A stretch of 5,753 bases of DNA from Clostridia bacterium. Its GTDB lineage: Bacteria > Bacillota > Sulfobacillia > SLMV01. Within the stretch, counting starts at the first letter, position 1, and the number at the start of each line of letters is the position of its first letter. Positions 1-5,653 of this stretch are shown here, piece by piece. Made by a program: the position numbers and the translations under genes. The notes under the pieces are model-generated. The model saw nothing but the letters and a program-made list of their open reading frames with translations, did not search any database and was not told the origin of the DNA. The stretch covers positions 1 through 5,753 of the forward strand of contig PWGR01000305.1 of assembly GCA_003554565.1 (NCBI GenBank), read 5' to 3'.

Positions 1-26
1 CCGGCCCGTTCACAATAGGGCTGGCG

Positions 27-285
27 TCAGAGGTACCATCCCGTCCAGCCTGCCCAGATCAGTTCCCAGTCGTCATCGTAGAGTATCTGGAAGACCTCAG
101 GGCGGGGGTTCAACCGGAAGTCTACAGAATATCGAGTCCTTCGCGGAGGTCCTTCCCTGAACCTGAAGCTGACACAGCTGAAGCTTACCTCTGTTAAATT
201 CCACCCATTGAGTTTTATATCCTCAAGCCAGTTTTCAAGTTTCTCGGGATTCCATCCACCCCACAAGCACCAGAAGGTTTTTCAT
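27..285 (-). pseudogene. DUF2812 domain protein, frameshifted near its start, 3' end doubtful
   Basis: The open frame below position 279 reads as the start of a DUF2812 domain: KTFWCLWGGWNPEKLENWL, then a GWNL turn, a charged beta stretch and a GWELIWAGWTGWYL-like end. Its function is unknown; such proteins are usually encoded directly after PadR regulators and are often membrane-anchored. The expected start is the ATG at 285-283, overlapping the PadR stop (TGA 284-282) as ATGA, but that ATG is out of frame with the domain. It is followed by five A (282-278 on this strand); four would give M-K-T-F-W-C-L-W in frame. The only start left in the domain frame is a TTG at 266, which loses the first strand and has no clear ribosome site. 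The frame ends at a TGA (29-27) right after WYL, where I would expect an aromatic residue and more protein; the next codons read RQPYCERA, so this may be a second lesion (Trp TGG to TGA). With one A removed, 85 residues precede the TGA. Family assignment is fairly safe; the broken state is inferred from the sequence. Confidence 0.7.
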
Positions 286-584
286 TCTGCATGAACATCA
301 CTCCATTCTTCTATTCCGTTCCGGCACAGCTCCTTCAAACGGGAAATCTCCAATCGAAGTAGATTCTTCCCAGTCTCAGTGACAACGAAGATTTTTCTTC
401 GCTTCACTTCAGCTATTTGATTGATAAGACCGTCTGTTTACATACGGGAAAGAGTGCCGTACATCGTTCCTGCTCCGATCCTTACTCGCCCGTGTGTGAG
501 CTGGTCAACATGCTGCTTGATGGCGTATCCGTGTCTGGGCTGCAGTAAGGACAGCAGAATATAGTAGTAGGAGGTTTCTGTCAT
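282..584 (-). pseudogene. PadR-family transcriptional regulator, interrupted by in-frame TAA
   Basis: Reading from ATG 584 gives a canonical PadR winged helix: MTETSYYYILLSLL (helix 1), RHGYAIKQHVDQLT (helix 2, residues 17-30), IGAGTMYGTLSRM (recognition helix, 36-48). Codon 49 is TAA (440-438). The same frame then continues without another stop as TDGLINQIAEVKRRKIFVV (turn and beta wing), TETGKN, and a closing helix rich in Leu, Lys and Glu, ending at TGA 284-282. The 100-codon total is normal for a short PadR protein, so this looks like one gene hit by a single base change (for example CAA or GAA to TAA). PadR proteins are dimeric repressors, commonly of membrane or efflux genes and of their own operon. 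The 48-residue product would lack the wing and dimer helix and should not work. An upstream start near 644 is possible but adds residues not typical of the family. A sequencing error remains possible, but the next gene is also broken. Confidence 0.8.
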
Positions 585-660
585 TGGAAGATGACTATTG
601 CGCAGTCTATCTGAGTTCAATGGATTCTTTCCAATCCACAGCACGCTACACTGGGTAATG

Positions 661-692
661 ATATCACAACATACTGCATGATCCTGTGATAT
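661..692. repeat. Inverted repeat, possible PadR operator
   Basis: The arms ATATCACA (661-668) and TGTGATAT (685-692) are a perfect 8-bp inverted repeat with a 16-bp spacer. The spacer holds a looser pair, ACAT (669-672 region) and ATGAT (678-682), so the whole site is nearly symmetric. It lies 77 bp upstream of the PadR start and about 95 bp upstream of the dipeptidase -10. PadR proteins bind dyad-symmetric AT-rich sites near their own genes, so an autoregulatory operator is plausible. It is not a CRP site: the half-sites face the opposite way and are too far apart. Confidence 0.4.
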
Positions 693-786
693 ACTGGGTC
701 AGGGTACCAATTCAGTGGTGACCGGGGCCGCACAGAGGGAAGTGCCCGTTCCCGCAAATTGGTGGCCTTACTGCTTCCGTTTCTCG

Positions 787-795
787 TGTTAGAAT
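787..795 (+). promoter_or_regulatory. Candidate extended -10 promoter for the dipeptidase gene
   Basis: TGTTAGAAT combines the TG of an extended -10 with TAGAAT, five of six matches to TATAAT. No good -35 lies upstream; the 16-bp-spaced hexamer is TTACTG. Transcription would begin near 802, giving a leader of roughly 85 nt before the GTG at 889. Confidence 0.35.
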
Positions 796-809
796 GGCAT
801 TGGATGTGT

Positions 810-862
810 CGAGGGGAACGGTGATTACCCGTCAGGGGTTCTGCCTCGGAGGCCATGCCCTC
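810..862 (+). promoter_or_regulatory. Folded 5' leader of the dipeptidase gene
   Basis: CGAGG (810-814) plus GAAC (816-819) pair with GTTC (838-841) plus CCTCG (844-848), giving a 9-bp stem broken by a small internal loop. A second hairpin, GAGG (849-852) with CCTC (859-862), follows directly. CGAGGG (810-815) can instead pair with CCCTCG (858-863), and either CCTC block can pair with GAGG inside the Shine-Dalgarno (876-879). These options are mutually exclusive, the layout expected of a leader controlling translation. I recognise no known riboswitch class, and GC-rich DNA makes such pairings common, so this is a hypothesis. Confidence 0.3.
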
Positions 863-888
863 GCGAACTTGTGGAGAGGAGAACATGT

Positions 889-2382
889 GTGCCGGGACGT
901 GGGATTTACCTCACGGTTGTACTCCTGGGGGTCGTAGCTCTAGGCCTTCCTTCTGCGCACGGACCAACCCAGGCCCCTGCGCCGGATGAAGTGGAGCGAC
1001 CAGATCTGCACCATGAGTCGATTGTGGTGGACGCGCACAACGACGTGTTAAGCTTTCTGGTGCCCCCGTACGACCGTTTTCCATGGGAGAATGGTTGGGA
1101 TGGCGATTTTCTGCCTGTTCTGGACCTGGGACAAGATCTCGGCTCTGTGACGCGGTACGGCCATATTGACCTGTCTGCACTGCGGGAGGGAAATCTCAAT
1201 GTCCCGTACTTCGCCGTGTTCTCCAGTGAAAGATTTTGGGGCGACCGTGCGCTGGAGCAGGCCCTGGGTCAGATTTACGCGCTGCATCACAACCAGAATC
1301 TGAACGCAGATAAGATGGACCTGGCACGAACGCCGGGTGACATCAAGGACACTACTGACGCTGGCAGAATAGCTGCAGTGCTGACCGTAGAGGGTGCTGA
1401 CTACATTACAGAAGCTAACGGAAAAGAACTGCTTCGTCAGTTGGCTGACCTCGGTGTTGCGGTGCTTGGTCTGACCTGGAATGATTCCAACCAGTTGGCG
1501 GAGGGTCTCAATTCCATATACCCGGATGCTTCCTCCTCGGAGCCGGGAATGGGACTGACCGAGTTTGGTGCAGAGATCGTCCAGAAGATGAACGAGCTGG
1601 GGATCGTGGTCGATGTGTCGCACCTGCACGAGAACAGCTTCTGGGATGTGCTGGAGGTCTCCGATGAGTCGGTGATTGCCAGCCACTCCTCCGCTGCCGC
1701 GGTGCATGATCACCCGAGAAATCTCACCGATGAGCAGATAGAGGCTATTGCGGCTGGCGGTGGCGTAGGGCACATAGCTTTTGTACCGAGTTTTCTTGCG
1801 TCCGACCCCGATCAGGCTTCCGTGCAAAAGGTAGTGGATCATATTGACCACGTCGTTCAGCTGGTGGGCGTTGAACATGTGGGACTTGGGTCTGACTTCG
1901 ATGGAGCCGTCATGCCGTCTGACTTGTCTGGTGCCTCAGATCTGCCGAGAGTAACGGAGGAATTGCTCGGCCGTGGCTACACTGCCGAAGATGTGCGCCT
2001 GATCCTTGGAGAGAACGCGCTTCGTGTCCTGTCGGAGGTGCAGGAACGTGCACAAAACCAAAAGCTGCACGATGCCTGGATTCACATGGGACCATCTATG
2101 GGGGAAAGATTCTCGAACTCCCCACAGCTGAGAGCCGCCGTACATGGAGGACCGGCCAGCGGACCCGCAGGTGGCCGTATCCGGGTGATTGTAGACGGCC
2201 AAGAGGTGGACCTGAACGTTTTGAAACAGCGGTATCAGCTGCGATCAGACATGTGGGGGATTACGGTTTCGGCCGATCCTCAGGATCTGCTCAGCGGCGG
2301 ATTTCACGTGATTACTGTGGAATTATCGGGTGAAGCAGGAAGGGTTCAGAGAGAAACCCGCATTATCCACGTGGGCCGTTGA
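889..2382 (+). CDS. Secreted M19 membrane-dipeptidase-like metallopeptidase with C-terminal extension
   Basis: This is a peptidase family M19 enzyme (renal dipeptidase fold), a binuclear zinc TIM barrel that hydrolyses dipeptides. Start: the longest frame begins at GTG 871, but that codon abuts the Shine-Dalgarno GGAGAGGAG (873-881); GTG 889 in the same frame sits 7 nt downstream, giving 497 residues. Residues 1 to about 25 are a signal peptide (Arg, then IYLTVVLLGVVALGL, then PSAHG) with no lipobox cysteine, so export is expected. Zinc and catalytic residues, numbered from this start: H50 and D52 in VDAHNDVL, E168 in TVEGAD, H245 in DVSH, H266 in ASHSSA, D336 in GLGSDFDG. The H245-H266 spacing of 21 equals H198-H219 of human renal dipeptidase. 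The barrel ends near LGENALRVL (about 374-381). The last 100 or so residues are not part of the family and look like a beta-rich domain. Substrate is not predictable in detail. The gene is followed by a 243-bp gap and is probably its own transcription unit. Confidence 0.93.
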   Translation: MPGRGIYLTVVLLGVVALGLPSAHGPTQAPAPDEVERPDLHHESIVVDAHNDVLSFLVPPYDRFPWENGWDGDFLPVLDLGQDLGSVTRYGHIDLSALREGNLNVPYFAVFSSERFWGDRALEQALGQIYALHHNQNLNADKMDLARTPGDIKDTTDAGRIAAVLTVEGADYITEANGKELLRQLADLGVAVLGLTWNDSNQLAEGLNSIYPDASSSEPGMGLTEFGAEIVQKMNELGIVVDVSHLHENSFWDVLEVSDESVIASHSSAAAVHDHPRNLTDEQIEAIAAGGGVGHIAFVPSFLASDPDQASVQKVVDHIDHVVQLVGVEHVGLGSDFDGAVMPSDLSGASDLPRVTEELLGRGYTAEDVRLILGENALRVLSEVQERAQNQKLHDAWIHMGPSMGERFSNSPQLRAAVHGGPASGPAGGRIRVIVDGQEVDLNVLKQRYQLRSDMWGITVSADPQDLLSGGFHVITVELSGEAGRVQRETRIIHVGR

Positions 2383-2400
2383 ATCGGCCGTTATGGCTTT
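2374..2400 (+). terminator. Weak terminator-like hairpin at the dipeptidase stop
   Basis: GGCCG (2374-2378) pairs with CGGCC (2385-2389) around a 6-nt loop that contains the TGA stop. Only a short CTTTT run follows, 8 nt downstream, so intrinsic termination here would be weak. Confidence 0.25.
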
Positions 2401-2535
2401 TCAATCTCCCTCCGCCTCATCAATGTCTTCCCGTAATCAGTCTATGTCACGGTAGCCCGAGCGACGGAATACTGCCGGGTACAACCAGAGGGTTGGTTCT
2501 GTGAGCAATCAAGCCGCCCGCCCTGTGAATGCACA

Positions 2536-2565
2536 TTGCCTCCGAACCTGTTCCTTTTTGATAAG
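2536..2565 (+). promoter_or_regulatory. Candidate sigma-70-type promoter for the MFS gene
   Basis: TTGCCT (2536-2541, four of six to TTGACA) and GATAAG (2560-2565, four of six to TATAAT) are spaced by 18 bp in the gap before the MFS gene. The start of transcription would be near 2572, with a leader of about 54 nt. The match is modest. Confidence 0.3.
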
Positions 2566-2582
2566 ACCCCGCCGGGCGGGCC

Positions 2583-2610
2583 ACACTGAAGAGCGGGACG
2601 ACTCCAGTGT
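2583..2610 (+). other. Leader hairpin just upstream of the MFS ribosome site
   Basis: ACACTG (2583-2588) and CAGTGT (2605-2610) form a 6-bp stem with a 16-nt loop, ending 2 nt before the GGGAGG Shine-Dalgarno. An alternative smaller hairpin, CGAC (2599-2602) with GTCG (2609-2612), would replace it. Either could tune translation; there is no proof that either is functional. Confidence 0.25.
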
Positions 2611-2625
2611 CGGGAGGCGGTGCAT

Positions 2626-3831
2626 GTGCGAGCGGGATCCGGTTACAAGATTGCTTCATTGAGTGCCTCTGCCTTTGTGATGGTCACAGCTAACACCATG
2701 CTTTTTCCTATCTTCCCGCATATGCGTAGGGCTTTGGACCTGGATTTGCGCGACATTTCGCTTCTCGTTCTGGCAGTGGCACTGCCGGCAGCCATACTCA
2801 GCCCCATTGCCGGCTACCTGGCCGATCTCTGGGGCCGGAAAAACGTGATGATCCCGTCAATCGTTCTGTACGGGCTGGGCGGAGCATTCACGGGGGTGTT
2901 CGTCCTGGTGTTGGAGCATCCTTTTGTGCCCATGGTTTTCTCCCGCGTGCTGCAGGGCATTGGATCCGCGGCTCCCCTCTACCTGGCGGTGGTTCTGGCC
3001 GGCGACATCTTTCAGGATGAGGAAGCGAGAAGCGGGGCGATGGGGGTGATTGAGACGGCGAACGGGTTGGGCAAGGTTTTGAGCCCGATAATCGGCGGCG
3101 TGCTCGGTCTTTTGATGTGGTGGGCGCCATTCTTTTTCTACCCGGCAGTATCGCTTCCAGTTGCGATCGGACTGTGGCTCACGATTGATGAGCCACCAAT
3201 TGAGGGCCCCGAGGAGTCACCGGCTGAGGCCGTTGCGGCGTTTCGCGAACTGCTCAATCGATCGCATGTAATCGCCCTTTGTGCTGGGCTGCTCTCGATC
3301 CTGTGCCTCTACGGCGTGATGTTCTGGATCGGCGAGCACTTCGAGGAAGTTCTGGGCGGTGGAACCTTAGTACAGGGATTGATAATCAGCGTACCGGTAG
3401 CCGCCCTGATAGCTACGGCGCTGGTGACCCATCGCCTTCTTGACCATCTTGGTTTTCAGGTTGTTCTCGCGGGGGGACTTGTGCTCGCCGGCGGGGCCGT
3501 GGGGTTGCTTCCGCTGGTTGCAGAAAGCCCTATGCTTTGGCCGACGATAGTGGGTGTAGGTGTCGGGGCTGGAGTGCTCCTTCCCACGGTGGATACGGTG
3601 GCGACGGCTGCAGCTGCCCGCGGGCACCGTGGGATTGTGACCACCACCTTCGGTAGTTTCCGTTGTTTCGGGGCGGCGGCAGCCCCGTACCTGGTGGGTG
3701 CGCTCATCAGCGAGGGATTGGCAATAACCTTCCTCCCCATCGCTGTACTGACGGTGTTTCTTGGCCTGGCAACTCTGGCCTTTGCCAGGGAACAGGAGCT
3801 GCTCCCCGAGGGCACCGGAACCTCCGGATAA
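2626..3831 (+). CDS. MFS transporter, probable drug-type exporter (DHA1-like)
   Basis: A 401-residue major facilitator with about twelve hydrophobic segments, near residues 9-29, 43-64, 74-94, 100-126, 138-163, 166-186, 214-234, 247-268, 278-298, 303-323, 335-360 and 365-386. The loop between helices 2 and 3 carries the MFS motif A (GYLADLWGRKNV, about 63-74), and helix 5 has a motif C-like GKVLSPIIGGVLG, typical of 12-helix proton-driven exporters. Helix 4 has RVLQGIGSA (motif B-like arginine). An acidic loop (about 188-210) separates the two halves. Start: the longest frame opens at GTG 2620, only 2 nt from GGGAGG (2612-2617); the in-frame GTG 2626 is 8 nt from it and is preferred. ATG 2624 is in another frame that stops quickly. 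Substrate is unknown; multidrug or siderophore-type export is possible. It is convergent with pdp and has its own candidate promoter. Confidence 0.88.
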   Translation: MRAGSGYKIASLSASAFVMVTANTMLFPIFPHMRRALDLDLRDISLLVLAVALPAAILSPIAGYLADLWGRKNVMIPSIVLYGLGGAFTGVFVLVLEHPFVPMVFSRVLQGIGSAAPLYLAVVLAGDIFQDEEARSGAMGVIETANGLGKVLSPIIGGVLGLLMWWAPFFFYPAVSLPVAIGLWLTIDEPPIEGPEESPAEAVAAFRELLNRSHVIALCAGLLSILCLYGVMFWIGEHFEEVLGGGTLVQGLIISVPVAALIATALVTHRLLDHLGFQVVLAGGLVLAGGAVGLLPLVAESPMLWPTIVGVGVGAGVLLPTVDTVATAAAARGHRGIVTTTFGSFRCFGAAAAPYLVGALISEGLAITFLPIAVLTVFLGLATLAFAREQELLPEGTGTSG

Positions 3832-3836
3832 CCTCG
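3807..3836. terminator. Compound hairpin between convergent genes, possible bidirectional terminator
   Basis: CCGGA (3815-3819) pairs with TCCGG (3823-3827) over a 3-nt loop, and outside it CGAGG (3807-3811) pairs with CCTCG (3832-3836), with small internal loops of 3 and 4 nt. It overlaps the MFS stop codon and lies 21 nt beyond the pdp stop on the other strand. No T tract follows on either strand, so it may only be a barrier or an RNA 3' end stabiliser. Confidence 0.35.
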
Positions 3837-3856
3837 CACCATTGCGTTTGCTCCTC

Positions 3857-5212
3857 TCAATGTTCGGGCGTGTCATTGCCATAGTGCCTTATTCCCTCCC
3901 GCGTGACGAAAGCCCTGATGAGCCGGGAAGGAGAGGCCCTGCCTTCATCGATATTGAAGGCCTCGATTGTGCGATTGCGCAGATCATGCAGGGTGTGTCC
4001 ATCGACATTTTTGCCAGAGTGCAGCTCGGCAAGCAGTTCCCCGGGGCTTACTCGGTCTCCGACCTTTTTGTTCAGGATGACTCCGGCAGCCGGGTCCACA
4101 ATCGATCCCTCAGTGTCCCGGCCTGCAGACAGCTCTTTTGCTATGCTGCCGATTTCTCTGGCTCCTATCTGGTTGATGTACCCGCCAAGGGGTGATGGCA
4201 CTTCTGTCACTATACCCGCTGTCGGCATCAGGGATGTATCCTCCACGATATGGCGGTTCCCTCCCTGGTGTTCTATGAACTCGGCGAATTTCGCCAGTGC
4301 GCCTCCATCGGTCAGCAGACCCTCAAGGTAGCGCCGCCCCTCTGCAAGGTCGGATGTGCGTCCGCCAAGTGAGAGCATGTGGCTGCCGAGAAACAGGCAT
4401 AGCTCCCTCAAGTCTTCTGAGCCCTTACCTTTCAAAGTCTTGATGGCTTCCTTTACCTCGAGCGCGTTGCCCACGCATCGTCCCAGGGGTTGGCTCATAT
4501 CTGTGATGGCCGCGAAGGTTGGCCGTTCGGCGGCGCATCCTATGTCGACCATCATGGACGCCAGTTCAAGGGACTGCTCAACCTCAGGGACAAGGGCGCC
4601 CCCACCGGTCTTAACATCCAGCATCAGTGCATCTGCGCCGCTGGCGATTTTCTTGCTCATAATGCTTGCGGCAATGAGAGGGAGGCTGTCGACTGTTGCC
4701 GTGGCGTCGCGCAGGGCATAAAGCTTTCCGTCAGCAGGTACTAGCTTGCGGGTTTGCTCGGACACTGCAATACCGACTTCTTCCACCGCCCGGACAAACT
4801 GCTCCCGGTGTAGCCGGGCACAGAATCCGGGTATGGATTCAAGCTTGTCGATGGTACCTCCGGTGTGCCCCAGGCTCCTTCCGGACATCTTTGCTACCGG
4901 AAGGCCGGCGGCAGCAACCAGTGGTCCGAGGACGAGAGTGGTTTTGTCACCAACTCCGCCGGTACTGTGTTTGTCGACCTTTATGCCGGCAACCGGGTCG
5001 AGGGATACGGTTTCTCCGGAATTAACCATTGCCAATGTGAGGGCCAGTGTTTCATCCCGGCTCATCCCACGGAACCAGATCGCCATGATCAGGGCTGCCA
5101 TCTGATGGTCAGGTATCGAGCCCTGAGTGTACTCTGCAATGAGGGTCATGATTTCATCTCGCGCAAGCTGGTCTCCTTGCTTCTTTTTCTGTATTAGTTC
5201 TGCAATCTGCAT
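3857..5212 (-). CDS. pdp: Pyrimidine-nucleoside phosphorylase
   Basis: This cytoplasmic enzyme splits uridine, deoxyuridine and thymidine with phosphate to the base and (deoxy)ribose-1-phosphate, in nucleoside salvage. Start: the longest frame begins at ATG 5230, which overlaps the Shine-Dalgarno GGAGGTG (5228-5222); the ATG at 5212 is 9 nt from it and gives the usual family N-terminus MQIAELIQKKKQGDQL. The product has 451 residues. Domains: alpha-helical N-terminal domain (about 1-65), alpha/beta phosphate-binding domain with DKHSTGGVGDKTT (80-92) and the family signature SGRSLGHTGGTIDKLE (110-125), and the C-terminal PYNP domain (about 345-430). Counted from this start, K108, S110, T120, R168, S183 and K187 coincide with the substrate residues known for the Geobacillus enzyme. 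Lys at 108, where E. coli thymidine phosphorylase has Met, favours the broad-specificity Pdp type over DeoA. The signature has Ser where most relatives have Gly (SGRG to SGRS). It is divergent from a lipoprotein gene. Confidence 0.95.
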   Translation of the reverse strand: MQIAELIQKKKQGDQLARDEIMTLIAEYTQGSIPDHQMAALIMAIWFRGMSRDETLALTLAMVNSGETVSLDPVAGIKVDKHSTGGVGDKTTLVLGPLVAAAGLPVAKMSGRSLGHTGGTIDKLESIPGFCARLHREQFVRAVEEVGIAVSEQTRKLVPADGKLYALRDATATVDSLPLIAASIMSKKIASGADALMLDVKTGGGALVPEVEQSLELASMMVDIGCAAERPTFAAITDMSQPLGRCVGNALEVKEAIKTLKGKGSEDLRELCLFLGSHMLSLGGRTSDLAEGRRYLEGLLTDGGALAKFAEFIEHQGGNRHIVEDTSLMPTAGIVTEVPSPLGGYINQIGAREIGSIAKELSAGRDTEGSIVDPAAGVILNKKVGDRVSPGELLAELHSGKNVDGHTLHDLRNRTIEAFNIDEGRASPSRLIRAFVTREGIRHYGNDTPEH

Positions 5213-5653
5213 GAGATTTTGCACCTCCATTTACAGTGTTGGCGTTTTGGGTCATGAATCCCCCGTGACAGTAGTTAGGACGACCATCAGGGCATAATCT
5301 GGGCTCATGGCTATTTCCCCGACATGTTATGTACCGGGATCCTGCTGTACAGCCCGGGGTTACGAATCCTCAGTGCCAGGAATAGTGATAATTGTATGTA
5401 GGTGTGTGTGGGACCTGGTCTACGAATCCGGGGTGTTGTCGAACTCGCCCTATCATGCTGTCTACGAAATAATTTTGTGTCATGCGCGAGAACCAGGGGG
5501 ATCGAAGCCATAGGGCTAACAACTGGTCAAATCGTCAGTACAGGCAGGACAATGCAGGAATTCGCATCGGCATCTAGAATGAGTGAATACTAACGAATGA
5601 AATCGAGCTCGCCTGTATGGGGCTCATTTCACCAGTATGAGGGGGGTATTTGG
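5213..5653. other. Gene-free divergent region between pdp and a lipoprotein gene
   Basis: No open frame here has a credible start or recognisable protein. The region is visibly less GC-rich than the genes. It holds the pdp ribosome site (5222-5228, minus strand), a palindrome (5334-5357), repeats of TACGAA (5361, 5421, 5463; TAACGAA at 5591), a TG-rich stretch (about 5393-5410), a 7-bp inverted pair TACAGGC (5539-5545) and GCCTGTA (5611-5617), and a TAGAAT (5575-5580) that could be a -10 for the lipoprotein gene but lacks a good -35. Confidence 0.5.
5334..5357. repeat. Palindrome, possible operator or hairpin upstream of pdp
   Basis: GCTGTACAGC (5344-5353) is a perfect 10-bp palindrome. CCGGG (5334-5338) and CCCGG (5353-5357) form an overlapping outer inverted pair, and GTA/TAC flank it more loosely. 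Placed between two divergent genes, it could be a regulator site or fold as RNA on either strand. Confidence 0.3.

Larger units (their letters stand above)
585..888. other. Divergent intergenic control region
   Basis: About 300 bp separate the PadR pseudogene from the dipeptidase gene on the opposite strand. I see no convincing coding sequence. It contains an 8-bp inverted repeat (661-692), an extended -10 element facing the dipeptidase gene (787-795) and a GC-rich leader able to fold (810-862). ACTGGGT occurs twice (650-656 and 693-699), flanking the inverted repeat. I found no convincing promoter for the PadR operon. Confidence 0.6.

Noticed and set aside
438..440. Recoding of the PadR TAA as an amino acid
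   Set aside because: Selenocysteine uses TGA and pyrrolysine TAG; TAA recoding is not expected in bacteria, and the other genes here end at normal stops.
566..580. Shine-Dalgarno-like AGGAGG on the plus strand within the PadR region
   Set aside because: No plus-strand start codon with a sustained frame follows; it is the complement of PadR codons for Ser and Tyr.
1048..1878. Long open frame (276 codons) on the minus strand inside the dipeptidase gene
   Set aside because: It lies wholly antisense to a gene with all M19 motifs, its protein has no recognisable motif, and no ribosome site is evident; it is a codon-bias shadow.
2513..2581. GCCCGCCC and GGGCGGGC inverted pair about 50 nt apart
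   Set aside because: Low-complexity GC-rich blocks pair easily by chance; it lacks a T tract, and the right arm overlaps the expected transcription start of the MFS gene.
3367..3882. Minus-strand open frames opposite the 3' half of the MFS gene
   Set aside because: Low-complexity Pro, Arg and Thr-rich translations antisense to a clear membrane protein; not coding.
3903..5105. Several plus-strand open frames opposite pdp
   Set aside because: All are antisense to a conserved enzyme with full family signatures, and their proteins resemble nothing.
5303..5380. tRNA-like 3' end: GGTTACGAATCC followed by GTGCCA
   Set aside because: The T-loop has an extra base, and no matching acceptor, D or anticodon arms can be built upstream.
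5402..5593. 63-codon plus-strand open frame in the gap before the lipoprotein gene
   Set aside because: Weak start, no Shine-Dalgarno at suitable spacing, unfamiliar composition; no better than chance.
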